Origin: Bacillota bacterium
GTDB lineage: Bacteria; Bacillota; Clostridia; Oscillospirales; Oscillospiraceae
Direction of reading: 5' to 3'
Length of the DNA stretch: 64,000 nucleotides
NCBI GenBank assembly: GCA_028719885.1
Contig: JAQYLT010000037.1
Location: forward strand, 1-64,000
Shown here in pieces: positions 57,279 through 64,000 of the stretch. The notes under the pieces were generated by a model, which made no database searches, had not been told where the DNA came from, and saw nothing but the letters and a program-made list of their open reading frames with translations. The first letter of the stretch is position 1, and each line of letters starts with the position of its first letter. The position numbers and the translations under genes were made by a program.

Positions 57279-58733
57279 TTACCGGTTCTTCCAGGTCTGG
57301 AAAGAGATCAGCACCAGAAGCGGGAAGATTTCCAGCCGCCCCAGCAGCATATCCAGCGACAGCACCAGCTTGCTCAAGCCGCTGAAAGCCGCGTAGTTGC
57401 AGGCGGGCCCAACCATCTCCAGGCCGGGGCCGATGTTGTTCAGGCAGGCCAGCACTGCGGAAAAATTGGTGCCGGTGGTGAAGCCGTCCAGAGAGATGAC
57501 AATGAAGCTGGAAAACATGATCAGCACATAGGCGGCCAGATAGGCGTTGGTATTGGCGATCACCCGCTCGTCTACCACGGCGCCGTTGTTCCGCACCTGT
57601 TCCACCCGCCGGGGATGGAGCATCTGGGCGATGTTGCGCTTCAGGCTCTTGAACAGCAGCAGCACCCGGGCCACCTTGATGCCGCCGCCGGTGGACCCGG
57701 CACAGGCACCCACTACCATCAGGCACAGCAGAATGGTTTTGGAGAAGCTGGGCCACAAATCAAAATCCGTGGTGGCATAGCCGGTGGTGGTGATGATGCT
57801 GCCCACCTGGAAAGCGGCGTGGCGCACCGTCTCCGCTGCTGTGGGATAGAAGCCCCACAGGTTCCACACGATCAGACCGATGCTGACCAGCACAATGGCG
57901 ATATACAGCCGCAGCTCTTCATCCTTGAAGACGCTTTTGAACTGCCGCATCACCAACAGGTAATAGCAGCTGAAATTCACGCCGAACAGCAGCATGAAAA
58001 TGGTGGTGACATTCTGAATATAGGGACTGTAGCCGGCAATGGAGTCGTTCTTCACCCCAAAGCCGCCGGTGCCGGCGGTGCCGAAGGCGGTGCAGAGGGC
58101 TTCAAAAAGGGACATGCCTCCGGCCAGCAGCAGCAGAATATCCATCACCGTCAGGCCGATGTACATCAGGTACAGAATCCCGGCGGTTTTCCGCATTTTC
58201 GGCACCAGCTTTCCCACACTGGGTCCCGGGCTCTCCGCCCGGAGCAGATGCATGGTAAAGCCCTTTTCGCTGCCCTTGGCCGGGGCAATGGCCAGCAGAA
58301 ACACCAGCACGCCCATGCCGCCGACCCAGTGGGTGAAGCTGCGCCAGAACAGCAGCCCCTTGGCCATGGGCTCCACGGCGGTGAGAATGGAGGCTCCCGT
58401 GGTGGTGAAGCCGGAGACGGTTTCAAAAAAAGCGTCTATATATTTGGGAATCGCCCCGGAAAAATAGAAAGGCAGTGCGCCGATGAGACTGAGCACAATC
58501 CAGCTGAAGGCCACACAGACCATGCCGTCGGTGGCGTAAAAGGCATTCCTGGCATCCCGGCAGAGCAGAAACAGCACAGCGGCCAGGACGGCGGTGATGG
58601 CCAGGGTGAGCAGAAAGCCCTGGATGGCGGCATTCTCGGCAAGGAAGAGGCTGATGGCCAGGGGAGGAAGAAGAAAAATTCCCTCGATAAACAGAATCTG
58701 AGCGGTGAAACGCCCCATCATCTTATAATTCAT
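57279..58733 (-). CDS. trkH: Potassium uptake protein, TrkH family
   Basis: The 484-residue membrane protein has the fourfold M1-P-M2 layout of Trk/Ktr channels, with selectivity-filter loops such as VSGFTTTGAS, GTAGTGGFG, TTTGYATTD and FTTGTNFS. It conducts K+ with TrkA as the regulatory ring. It lies 15 bases after trkA, so both form an operon. Confidence 0.93.
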   Translation of the reverse strand: MNYKMMGRFTAQILFIEGIFLLPPLAISLFLAENAAIQGFLLTLAITAVLAAVLFLLCRDARNAFYATDGMVCVAFSWIVLSLIGALPFYFSGAIPKYIDAFFETVSGFTTTGASILTAVEPMAKGLLFWRSFTHWVGGMGVLVFLLAIAPAKGSEKGFTMHLLRAESPGPSVGKLVPKMRKTAGILYLMYIGLTVMDILLLLAGGMSLFEALCTAFGTAGTGGFGVKNDSIAGYSPYIQNVTTIFMLLFGVNFSCYYLLVMRQFKSVFKDEELRLYIAIVLVSIGLIVWNLWGFYPTAAETVRHAAFQVGSIITTTGYATTDFDLWPSFSKTILLCLMVVGACAGSTGGGIKVARVLLLFKSLKRNIAQMLHPRRVEQVRNNGAVVDERVIANTNAYLAAYVLIMFSSFIVISLDGFTTGTNFSAVLACLNNIGPGLEMVGPACNYAAFSGLSKLVLSLDMLLGRLEIFPLLVLISFQTWKNR

Positions 58734-58748
58734 GAATATCCCCCGTGA

Positions 58749-60107
58749 TCACGCAAAAATATCATTCAGCTGATAGAGCACCTCACGTCCATTGGTCACC
58801 ACCAGGACGATGTCGCCCTGCTGGAACATGGTGTCGCCGTTGGCGATTTCGGGAGCTGCCCCGTGGGCAACGGAGACCAGCAGCACATTGGGCTTGAGCT
58901 TGATCTGCTTCAAGGGCTCGCCGCAGTGGTGGGTGTGCTCGTCCACCCGGAACTCCATGGCCTCTGCCTGACCGTCGGCGATGGCGTGAACGGAAAGGGC
59001 AGCGCCGGTCTGGTTCTTCATGGCCCGGACATAGCGGGCAATGTTGCTGCTGCAAAGGTCCTTGGGGCAGATGATGCTTCCCAGGGACAGACTGTCGATG
59101 AGCCCCCGGTTGTCCGCGTTGCTCAGCCGGGTGATGACCTGGGGTACCCCGCAGTTGGAGGCGTAGATGGATACGATCATGTTCAGCTCGTCCCGCCCGG
59201 TGCAGGTTACAAGGGCGTCATACTGGGCCATTCCCTCGCTGAGGAGCAGATCCTGGTCGCTCACATCCCCGTGGATGATATCGGTTTTGGGCAGCAGAGC
59301 GCTGAGCTGCTGGCATCTCTGCCGGTCCGCTTCCACGATCTTCACACTGACGCCCTCTCTTTCCAGCCGGGCGGCCAGGTAATAGCCCACCATGCCGCCG
59401 CCGCAGATCAGCACCCGGCGCACGGGACGGGTGAGAATGCCCAGGCTGCTGAGCAGGGTGGTGAGGTTTTCGGACAGGGCGGTGACGAACAGCCGGTCTC
59501 CCTCCCGCAGGATGAAATCGCCGCCGGGGGCGATGGCGGAGCCGTTTCGCAGCACGGCGCAGACCAGCACCTTGCATTTTACAATGCTCTTCAAATCCGT
59601 CAGCTTTACATTGCACAGCTTGCTGAGGGCGTCCACCCGGAGCTCCACGATTTCCGTGCGCCCCTTGGCAAAGGTGTCCCGCCGGAGAAAGCCGGGGTAT
59701 TTCAGCAGCCGATGGATTTCAATGGCGGCCTGATTCTCTGGGTTGATGACCAGGGACAGGCCGAACACATCCCGCATCCGGTAGGCCTGCTCGTTGTATT
59801 CCGGGTTGCGGATGCGGGCGATGGTATGCAGCTTGGGATTCATAGAGTGGGCGGTGGTGCAGCAGAGCAGATTGATTTCGTCGTGATTGGTTACCGCAAT
59901 CAGCAGGTCCGCCTCTTTCACCCCTGCCTGATTCAGAACGGACATGGAGGCGCAGTTGCCCTGCACGGAGATCACGTCGTAGCGCTCCACGCTGGAATCC
60001 AGGATGCTGGCGTTGGAGTCGATGACGGTCACATCGTGATCCTCGGCGGTGAACTGCCTGGTCAATGTGGCGCCAACCTTGCCGTCTCCGGCGATGATAA
60101 TTTTCAT
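58749..60107 (-). CDS. trkA: Trk system potassium transporter, NAD-binding subunit
   Basis: I chose the ATG at 60107 after GGAGGAA; the frame upstream runs into a repeat. The 452-residue protein has two RCK_N nucleotide-binding domains (starts KIIIAGDGKVGATL and RVLICGGGMVGYYLA) and two RCK_C domains. It gates TrkH in response to nucleotides. TrkA is the first gene of the trkA-trkH operon. Confidence 0.94.
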   Translation of the reverse strand: MKIIIAGDGKVGATLTRQFTAEDHDVTVIDSNASILDSSVERYDVISVQGNCASMSVLNQAGVKEADLLIAVTNHDEINLLCCTTAHSMNPKLHTIARIRNPEYNEQAYRMRDVFGLSLVINPENQAAIEIHRLLKYPGFLRRDTFAKGRTEIVELRVDALSKLCNVKLTDLKSIVKCKVLVCAVLRNGSAIAPGGDFILREGDRLFVTALSENLTTLLSSLGILTRPVRRVLICGGGMVGYYLAARLEREGVSVKIVEADRQRCQQLSALLPKTDIIHGDVSDQDLLLSEGMAQYDALVTCTGRDELNMIVSIYASNCGVPQVITRLSNADNRGLIDSLSLGSIICPKDLCSSNIARYVRAMKNQTGAALSVHAIADGQAEAMEFRVDEHTHHCGEPLKQIKLKPNVLLVSVAHGAAPEIANGDTMFQQGDIVLVVTNGREVLYQLNDIFA

Positions 60108-60172
60108 AAATTCCTCCGAATGCAGAAAAACGAAATTTTTTTGTGCCTGTAGACCTTCCCCGGCAGAAAGAC

Positions 60173-60526
60173 AAATTGGAATTTGGCGGGACGATTCGTA
60201 GGGAATGCATTTATGCATTCCACCCTGGTTGCAAATTGTCGGGGTTATTGAATCGAAAAAACGTTGTGGTTTGCGTAGGGAACGGATTTATCCGTTCCGA
60301 AAGGTCGGTGAACATCCGTGGTTCGTTGGTTGGTAACGGGTTCCAATTCTTCCCAACAATGATCCATTCAACATACCTCGATAAAAATTTTGCCGAGGCG
60401 GAATGCATAAATGCATCCCCTACGCAAAATTCGTCGTTTTACGATTTGTCGAACCCCGGTGGTGAATGAACCTTTCGGAATGCATGAATGCATTCCTTAC
60501 GAAACATCTCTGCAAATTCCAATTCG
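60173..60526. repeat. Dispersed palindromic repeat, copy 10 (composite)
   Basis: It opens aaattggaatttggcggg and has hairpins near 60201, 60279, 60399 and 60477, alternating between GGAATGCAT and GGAACGGAT forms. It closes aaattccaatt. The block fills the gap between trkA and the S41 protease gene; no gene is seen. Confidence 0.85.
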
Positions 60527-60608
60527 TCTGAATGCCGTGTTCCTCCGACAGACACAATATCAAATCCATTATATCAGAAGAAATCCTGTTTTACAACGAG
60601 GGAAACCA

Positions 60609-61757
60609 TTATTTTCTCAATATTTCCACCGCTGCCATAATCTGAGGGTCTTCCTCCGGCTCCAGGCTGCCGTAGTAGATGGCGGCCTGGGTCTCGTCGT
60701 CCACTTCCACGAGAATATCCGGCTGAATGCCTACACCGGCCAGGCTCTTGCCCTGGGGGGTGAAGTATTTTCCCACGGAGAGTCCCACGCCGGAGCCGTC
60801 GCTGAGCTCGTAGGTATACTGGAAGTAGCCCTTGCCGCAGGTGGGGGTGCCCACCACAGTTCCCGCGCCGTATTCCTGAATGGCGGCGGGGAAGAACTCG
60901 GCGGCGGAATAGGAATCCTCATTGCAGACCACGGCAATGGGCATGTCCAGGAAGGAGGCGTCGGAGTAGTCCACCTGTTCCTTGCCGGCGTAGTCCACGG
61001 TGCGGAACAGCTCTCCCTCGGGAAGCAGATAGTCCAGCAGTTCCACCAGCTCCGTGGCATAGCCGCCGGGGTTGTTCCGTACGTCGAAAATCAAAGCGAC
61101 AGCGCCTTCCTCCCGGAGGGCCTCGATGGCGGCAATGGACTCCTGGGCGCTGCGGGAATCAAAATTGTGGATGGCAATCAGGCCGATGTCCCCATCCAGC
61201 ATCCGGTAGGAGACCACCGGGGTCAGGATATGCCGCCGCTCCACCTGGAACGGAATGGTCTCGTCACCCCGGAGAATTTCCAGCTCCACCGTTGTTCCCT
61301 CCGGGCCCCGGACCAGGCTTTTCAGCTGAGAAACGGTGATGCCCTGAGTGCTCTGTCCCTGGGCGGATGTGATGATATCCCCGGGGAGGATTCCTGCCTC
61401 CTGGGCGCCGCTGCCGGGCTCAACCTCCAGAATCAGAAATCCCCGGCCATCCTCGTCCGCCGCAATGGTGACGCCGATGCCCACATAGGCGTTGTTCACC
61501 TGCTCCTTGTGGTCGGCAAAGTCCTGGGCGTTGAGATAGTAGCTCCACCGGTCGCCCAGGGAATCGATCATGGCCTCCGCCGCCGCATCCTCCACTTTTT
61601 CCAGATCGGCGTCCTCAATGAAGCAGTGCTCAATCAGATATTCCAGCTGGCTCAGCTTGGGGGAGGCGGAAAGTGTCCTGGCGCAAAAGAACAGGGTGAC
61701 GGCGCAGGCAGCCAGGGCGGTGGTGACATAGGAAAGAATCCGCAAAAACAGTTTCAT
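60609..61757 (-). CDS. S41 family carboxy-terminal processing protease
   Basis: I chose the ATG at 61757 after TTGGAGTG. The 382-residue protein has an N-terminal membrane helix (about 5-27), a PDZ domain (about 85-165) and the S41 core with the Ser-Lys dyad: Ser about 283 (DSYSAAE) and Lys about 308 (TCGKGYF). It cleaves proteins outside the membrane. It lies 60 bases after an M23 peptidase gene, an arrangement often seen with ftsEX operons. Confidence 0.92.
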   Translation of the reverse strand: MKLFLRILSYVTTALAACAVTLFFCARTLSASPKLSQLEYLIEHCFIEDADLEKVEDAAAEAMIDSLGDRWSYYLNAQDFADHKEQVNNAYVGIGVTIAADEDGRGFLILEVEPGSGAQEAGILPGDIITSAQGQSTQGITVSQLKSLVRGPEGTTVELEILRGDETIPFQVERRHILTPVVSYRMLDGDIGLIAIHNFDSRSAQESIAAIEALREEGAVALIFDVRNNPGGYATELVELLDYLLPEGELFRTVDYAGKEQVDYSDASFLDMPIAVVCNEDSYSAAEFFPAAIQEYGAGTVVGTPTCGKGYFQYTYELSDGSGVGLSVGKYFTPQGKSLAGVGIQPDILVEVDDETQAAIYYGSLEPEEDPQIMAAVEILRK

Positions 61758-61817
61758 GGTGATCACTCCAAATTGAGAATATGCCCACAGTCGTATCATC
61801 GACCGTGGGCATGATTT

Positions 61818-63137
61818 TTAGTACAGGCTGACGTAGCTGCAGGGATTGACATAGGCGCCGTTATAGGCGATGCCGAAGTGCAGATGGTTGCCGGAGGCAA
61901 TGCCGCTCTTGCCCACGTAGCCAATGGTCTGGCCCTGATTGACTTTCTGGCCGGCGCTGACGATGTAGTTGCTCATGTGCATGTAAATGGAAGAATAGCC
62001 GTCGCCGTGGTTGATGGTGACATAGTAGCCGGCGGAGTTGGAGTAGGTGGCCACGGTCACCGTGCCGCCCCGGGAGGCCACAATGGGGGTACCTGCGTTG
62101 GCGGAGAGGTCAACACCCTGGTGATAGGTGGAGGCACCGGCGATGCCGGTATCCCGCAGGCCAAAGGGGCTGGTCAGCTTCTTGTAGCTGCAGGGCACCA
62201 TCCAGGAGCTGCCCACATTCACGCTGCCGCCGCCGGAGGAACTGCCGCCGCCGGAAGAGCTTCCGCCTCCGGAGCTGCTTCCGCCGCCGCCCGAGGGCGC
62301 CTGGGTGGTGGGGGGCACGTAGGTGGACATGTAGGCGATCCACTCAGCCTCCTTGGCTTCGTTGTATTCCTGCTCCTTCCGGGCGATTTCCGCCAGGAGC
62401 TCTTCGTCTTCCTTTTCCAGGTCCTCCTGCTGAAGCTTCAGCTCCTCACCCTTGGCCAGCAGCTGCACGATCAGCTCGTCGGCCTCGGCCCGCTTGGCGT
62501 CCAGCTCTGCCTGGGTATCATTCAGCTCGCTGCGGACCTGCTCCAATTCGCTCTTTTCCTGGTTCAGCTCCGCCTGGGCCACCTCCACCGCGGCGGCGGC
62601 CTCGCTCAGCTCCTGCAGGCGGCGAGTATCAGAGGTGGCGATTTCCTCCACCATGTTCAGCCGGTCCAGCAGGTCGGAGAAGCTGTTGGCCTTGAAAAGC
62701 ACCTCCCAGTAGGAGATGGTGCCCTCCTCCTCCATGGCCCGGATGCGGGTCTTGCAGTCGCTGTTCAGCTCATCGTATCTGGCCTGAGCCCGGTCCAGCT
62801 CGTCCTGCTGGTCGGCGATGAGGACGCTGTAGGCGGAGAGCTGGTCGTTGATGTTGATGATTTCGGCGTGCAGCAGGCCGATTTCCTGGTCGATCACGTT
62901 TTTCCGGGCCACAATATCGGCAATTTCGTCGGTGTTGGCCTGGTACTGGTTCTTCACATCGGCGATCTGCTCTTTGATGTCCTTCCGATCCTGCTGCAGC
63001 GCGTTGATCTGCTTGCGAATCTCGCTGGAGGAGGCGGCCCAGACGCGGCTGGGCAGGATACTGAACAGCAAAGACAGAATCATGATGGCGGCCATGACTC
63101 CGGCCAGGATGGAAACGAGACGTTTGCGGTTTTTCAT
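61818..63137 (-). CDS. Murein hydrolase activator/M23 peptidase with coiled coil
   Basis: The 439-residue protein has a signal peptide (ending near residue 34), a long coiled coil (about 36-270), a Gly/Ser-rich linker (about 283-310) and a LytM/M23 domain with HQGVDLSANAGTP and HLHFGIAYN. The metal ligands of an active peptidase (HxxxD, HxH) are present. It is of the EnvC/PcsB type and likely works at the division site. The ATG follows AAAGGAGCA. A paralogue lies just upstream. Confidence 0.92.
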   Translation of the reverse strand: MKNRKRLVSILAGVMAAIMILSLLFSILPSRVWAASSSEIRKQINALQQDRKDIKEQIADVKNQYQANTDEIADIVARKNVIDQEIGLLHAEIININDQLSAYSVLIADQQDELDRAQARYDELNSDCKTRIRAMEEEGTISYWEVLFKANSFSDLLDRLNMVEEIATSDTRRLQELSEAAAAVEVAQAELNQEKSELEQVRSELNDTQAELDAKRAEADELIVQLLAKGEELKLQQEDLEKEDEELLAEIARKEQEYNEAKEAEWIAYMSTYVPPTTQAPSGGGGSSSGGGSSSGGGSSSGGGSVNVGSSWMVPCSYKKLTSPFGLRDTGIAGASTYHQGVDLSANAGTPIVASRGGTVTVATYSNSAGYYVTINHGDGYSSIYMHMSNYIVSAGQKVNQGQTIGYVGKSGIASGNHLHFGIAYNGAYVNPCSYVSLY

Positions 63138-63167
63138 AGAGTGCTCCTTTGTACTGGGTGTGCTGGG

Positions 63168-64000
63168 TTAGAGATAGGCCATGGGGTTGACGTAGGTTCC
63201 GCCGTAGGAGATGCCGAAATGCAGGTGGGGACCGGTGGAAACGCCGGTGCTGCCCACATAGCCGATCAGCTGCCCCTGGGAAACGGACTGCCCCTTGGCA
63301 ACCACATAGCGGGTCATGTGCATGTAAATGGAGGCGAAGCCGTCGCCATGGTTAATGGAGACATAATAGCCCGCTCCGCCTGCCTGATAGGAGGCGGTGG
63401 TGACGGTTCCGCTGCGGGTGGCATAGATGGGCGTGCCGGTGGGGCAGGCCATGTCGATGCCCTGGTGGTAGGTGGAGGCGCCCTTGGTGGGGGCCTTCCG
63501 GTAGCCGAAGGCGCTGGTGATGGTGTAGCCGGAAACGGGTTCCAGCCAGGTGGCGTTGGAGGGGGGATTTTCGCCCCGCAGAGCCATTTTCACCAGCTCT
63601 TCCTTGTACTGGGCGGCCTGGAGCTCCTTCTGCTTTTGAGCGATTTCGTTCATCAGCTCATTCTGCAGGGCCTCAGACTGGTCCAGAACCACCTGGAATT
63701 CCTCCTGCTTGGCAATCAGCTCCCGGAGGATATCGTCGGATTCGGTGCGCTTTTCCTCCAGCATGGCCTCGCTGTCGGAGAGCATCTGCCGGGTTTCCTG
63801 CAGGTCCGCCATTTCCTCGTTGAGGATTCGTTGGTTTTCCTCCACGTTGGCGGCGGCCACCTGCAAATCCACCAGGCGGCGGGTATCGGCAGCGGCAATT
63901 TCGTCCACGATGTTCATCCGGTCCAGGAAGTCCGTAAAGCTTTTGGATTGGAAGATGACCTGCCAGTAGGTCACCTCGCCCTCTTCCTCCATGGCCTGAA
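63168..64000 (-). CDS. M23 peptidase with coiled coil, 5' end outside the window
   Basis: The frame is open to the window edge, so the true start and signal peptide are not visible. The visible 276 residues hold the end of a coiled coil and a LytM/M23 domain (YHQGIDMACPTGTP, GPHLHFGISYGGTYVNPM). The tail matches the next gene closely, but the Gly/Ser linker is absent. The two look like a tandem duplication 30 bases apart. Confidence 0.9.
   Translation of the reverse strand, partial: QAMEEEGEVTYWQVIFQSKSFTDFLDRMNIVDEIAAADTRRLVDLQVAAANVEENQRILNEEMADLQETRQMLSDSEAMLEEKRTESDDILRELIAKQEEFQVVLDQSEALQNELMNEIAQKQKELQAAQYKEELVKMALRGENPPSNATWLEPVSGYTITSAFGYRKAPTKGASTYHQGIDMACPTGTPIYATRSGTVTTASYQAGGAGYYVSINHGDGFASIYMHMTRYVVAKGQSVSQGQLIGYVGSTGVSTGPHLHFGISYGGTYVNPMAYL

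Overview
The window reads as a chromosomal segment of a spore-lineage, fairly GC-rich Firmicute of class Clostridia, most likely an Oscillospirales-type gut anaerobe. The signs are a SCIFF peptide with its radical SAM maturase, a DUF3794-LysM protein, an ECF sigma/anti-sigma pair, an ANTAR regulator beside a glutamine synthetase, BspA-type leucine-rich repeats, an SLH-domain protein, and strong GGAGG ribosome sites. The species cannot be named from the sequence alone.

Layout. 1-1400: the end of an rRNA operon (23S tail, tRNA-Lys, tRNA-Glu, 5S, a decayed 5S fragment). 1.9-8.4 kb: ECF sigma/anti-sigma, a GH3 glycosidase with a DUF1294 protein, a lipoprotein, a WYL regulator and endonuclease IV. 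8.7-11.9 kb: an FHA-FtsW/RodA protein overlapping a penicillin-binding protein. 12-17.1 kb: a branched-chain amino-acid ABC transporter (livKHMGF) behind a leader that encodes a Val/Leu/Ile-rich peptide. 17.4-21.1 kb: a 47-aa membrane peptide, a DUF3794-LysM protein and a MATE exporter. 21.5-24.8 kb: a transition-metal locus with two CobW-type GTPases, a CsoR-type repressor, a His-rich protein and a CooT-like nickel protein. 24.9-27.0 kb: a small export protein, a HIT protein and an SLH protein. 27.2-42.3 kb: one 5038-aa secreted BspA-like giant. 42.7-46.4 kb: SCIFF peptide, its maturase, a PLP decarboxylase and rsmE. 46.6-49.1 kb: a padR-DUF1700-DUF4097 operon and rlmH. 49.7-56.4 kb: nitrogen and amide metabolism (ilvE, asnB, glnA, ANTAR regulator, pyrG). 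56.8-60.1 kb: GNAT, trkH, trkA. 60.6-64 kb: an S41 protease and two tandem M23 peptidase-like proteins, the last cut by the window edge.

Two RNA-level control systems stand out. First, asnB, glnA and pyrG each follow a leader in which a hairpin with an A1/G4 hexaloop (AAGGAC, AAGGAC, AATGGC) is mutually exclusive with an intrinsic terminator. The gene for an ANTAR (antiterminator) protein lies between glnA and pyrG, which suggests one local antitermination regulon for glutamine-linked enzymes. Second, the liv operon leader encodes a 55-aa peptide with 15 Val/Leu/Ile among 23 residues just before its end, followed by competing antiterminator and terminator hairpins, the layout of ribosome-mediated attenuation.

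Most long intergenic gaps are filled by a dispersed palindromic repeat family built on hairpins of the type GGAACGGATTTATCCGTTCC followed or preceded by CTACG. Its arms covary between copies. No transposase is visible in the window. All functional assignments rest on reading protein motifs by eye; no database search was run.
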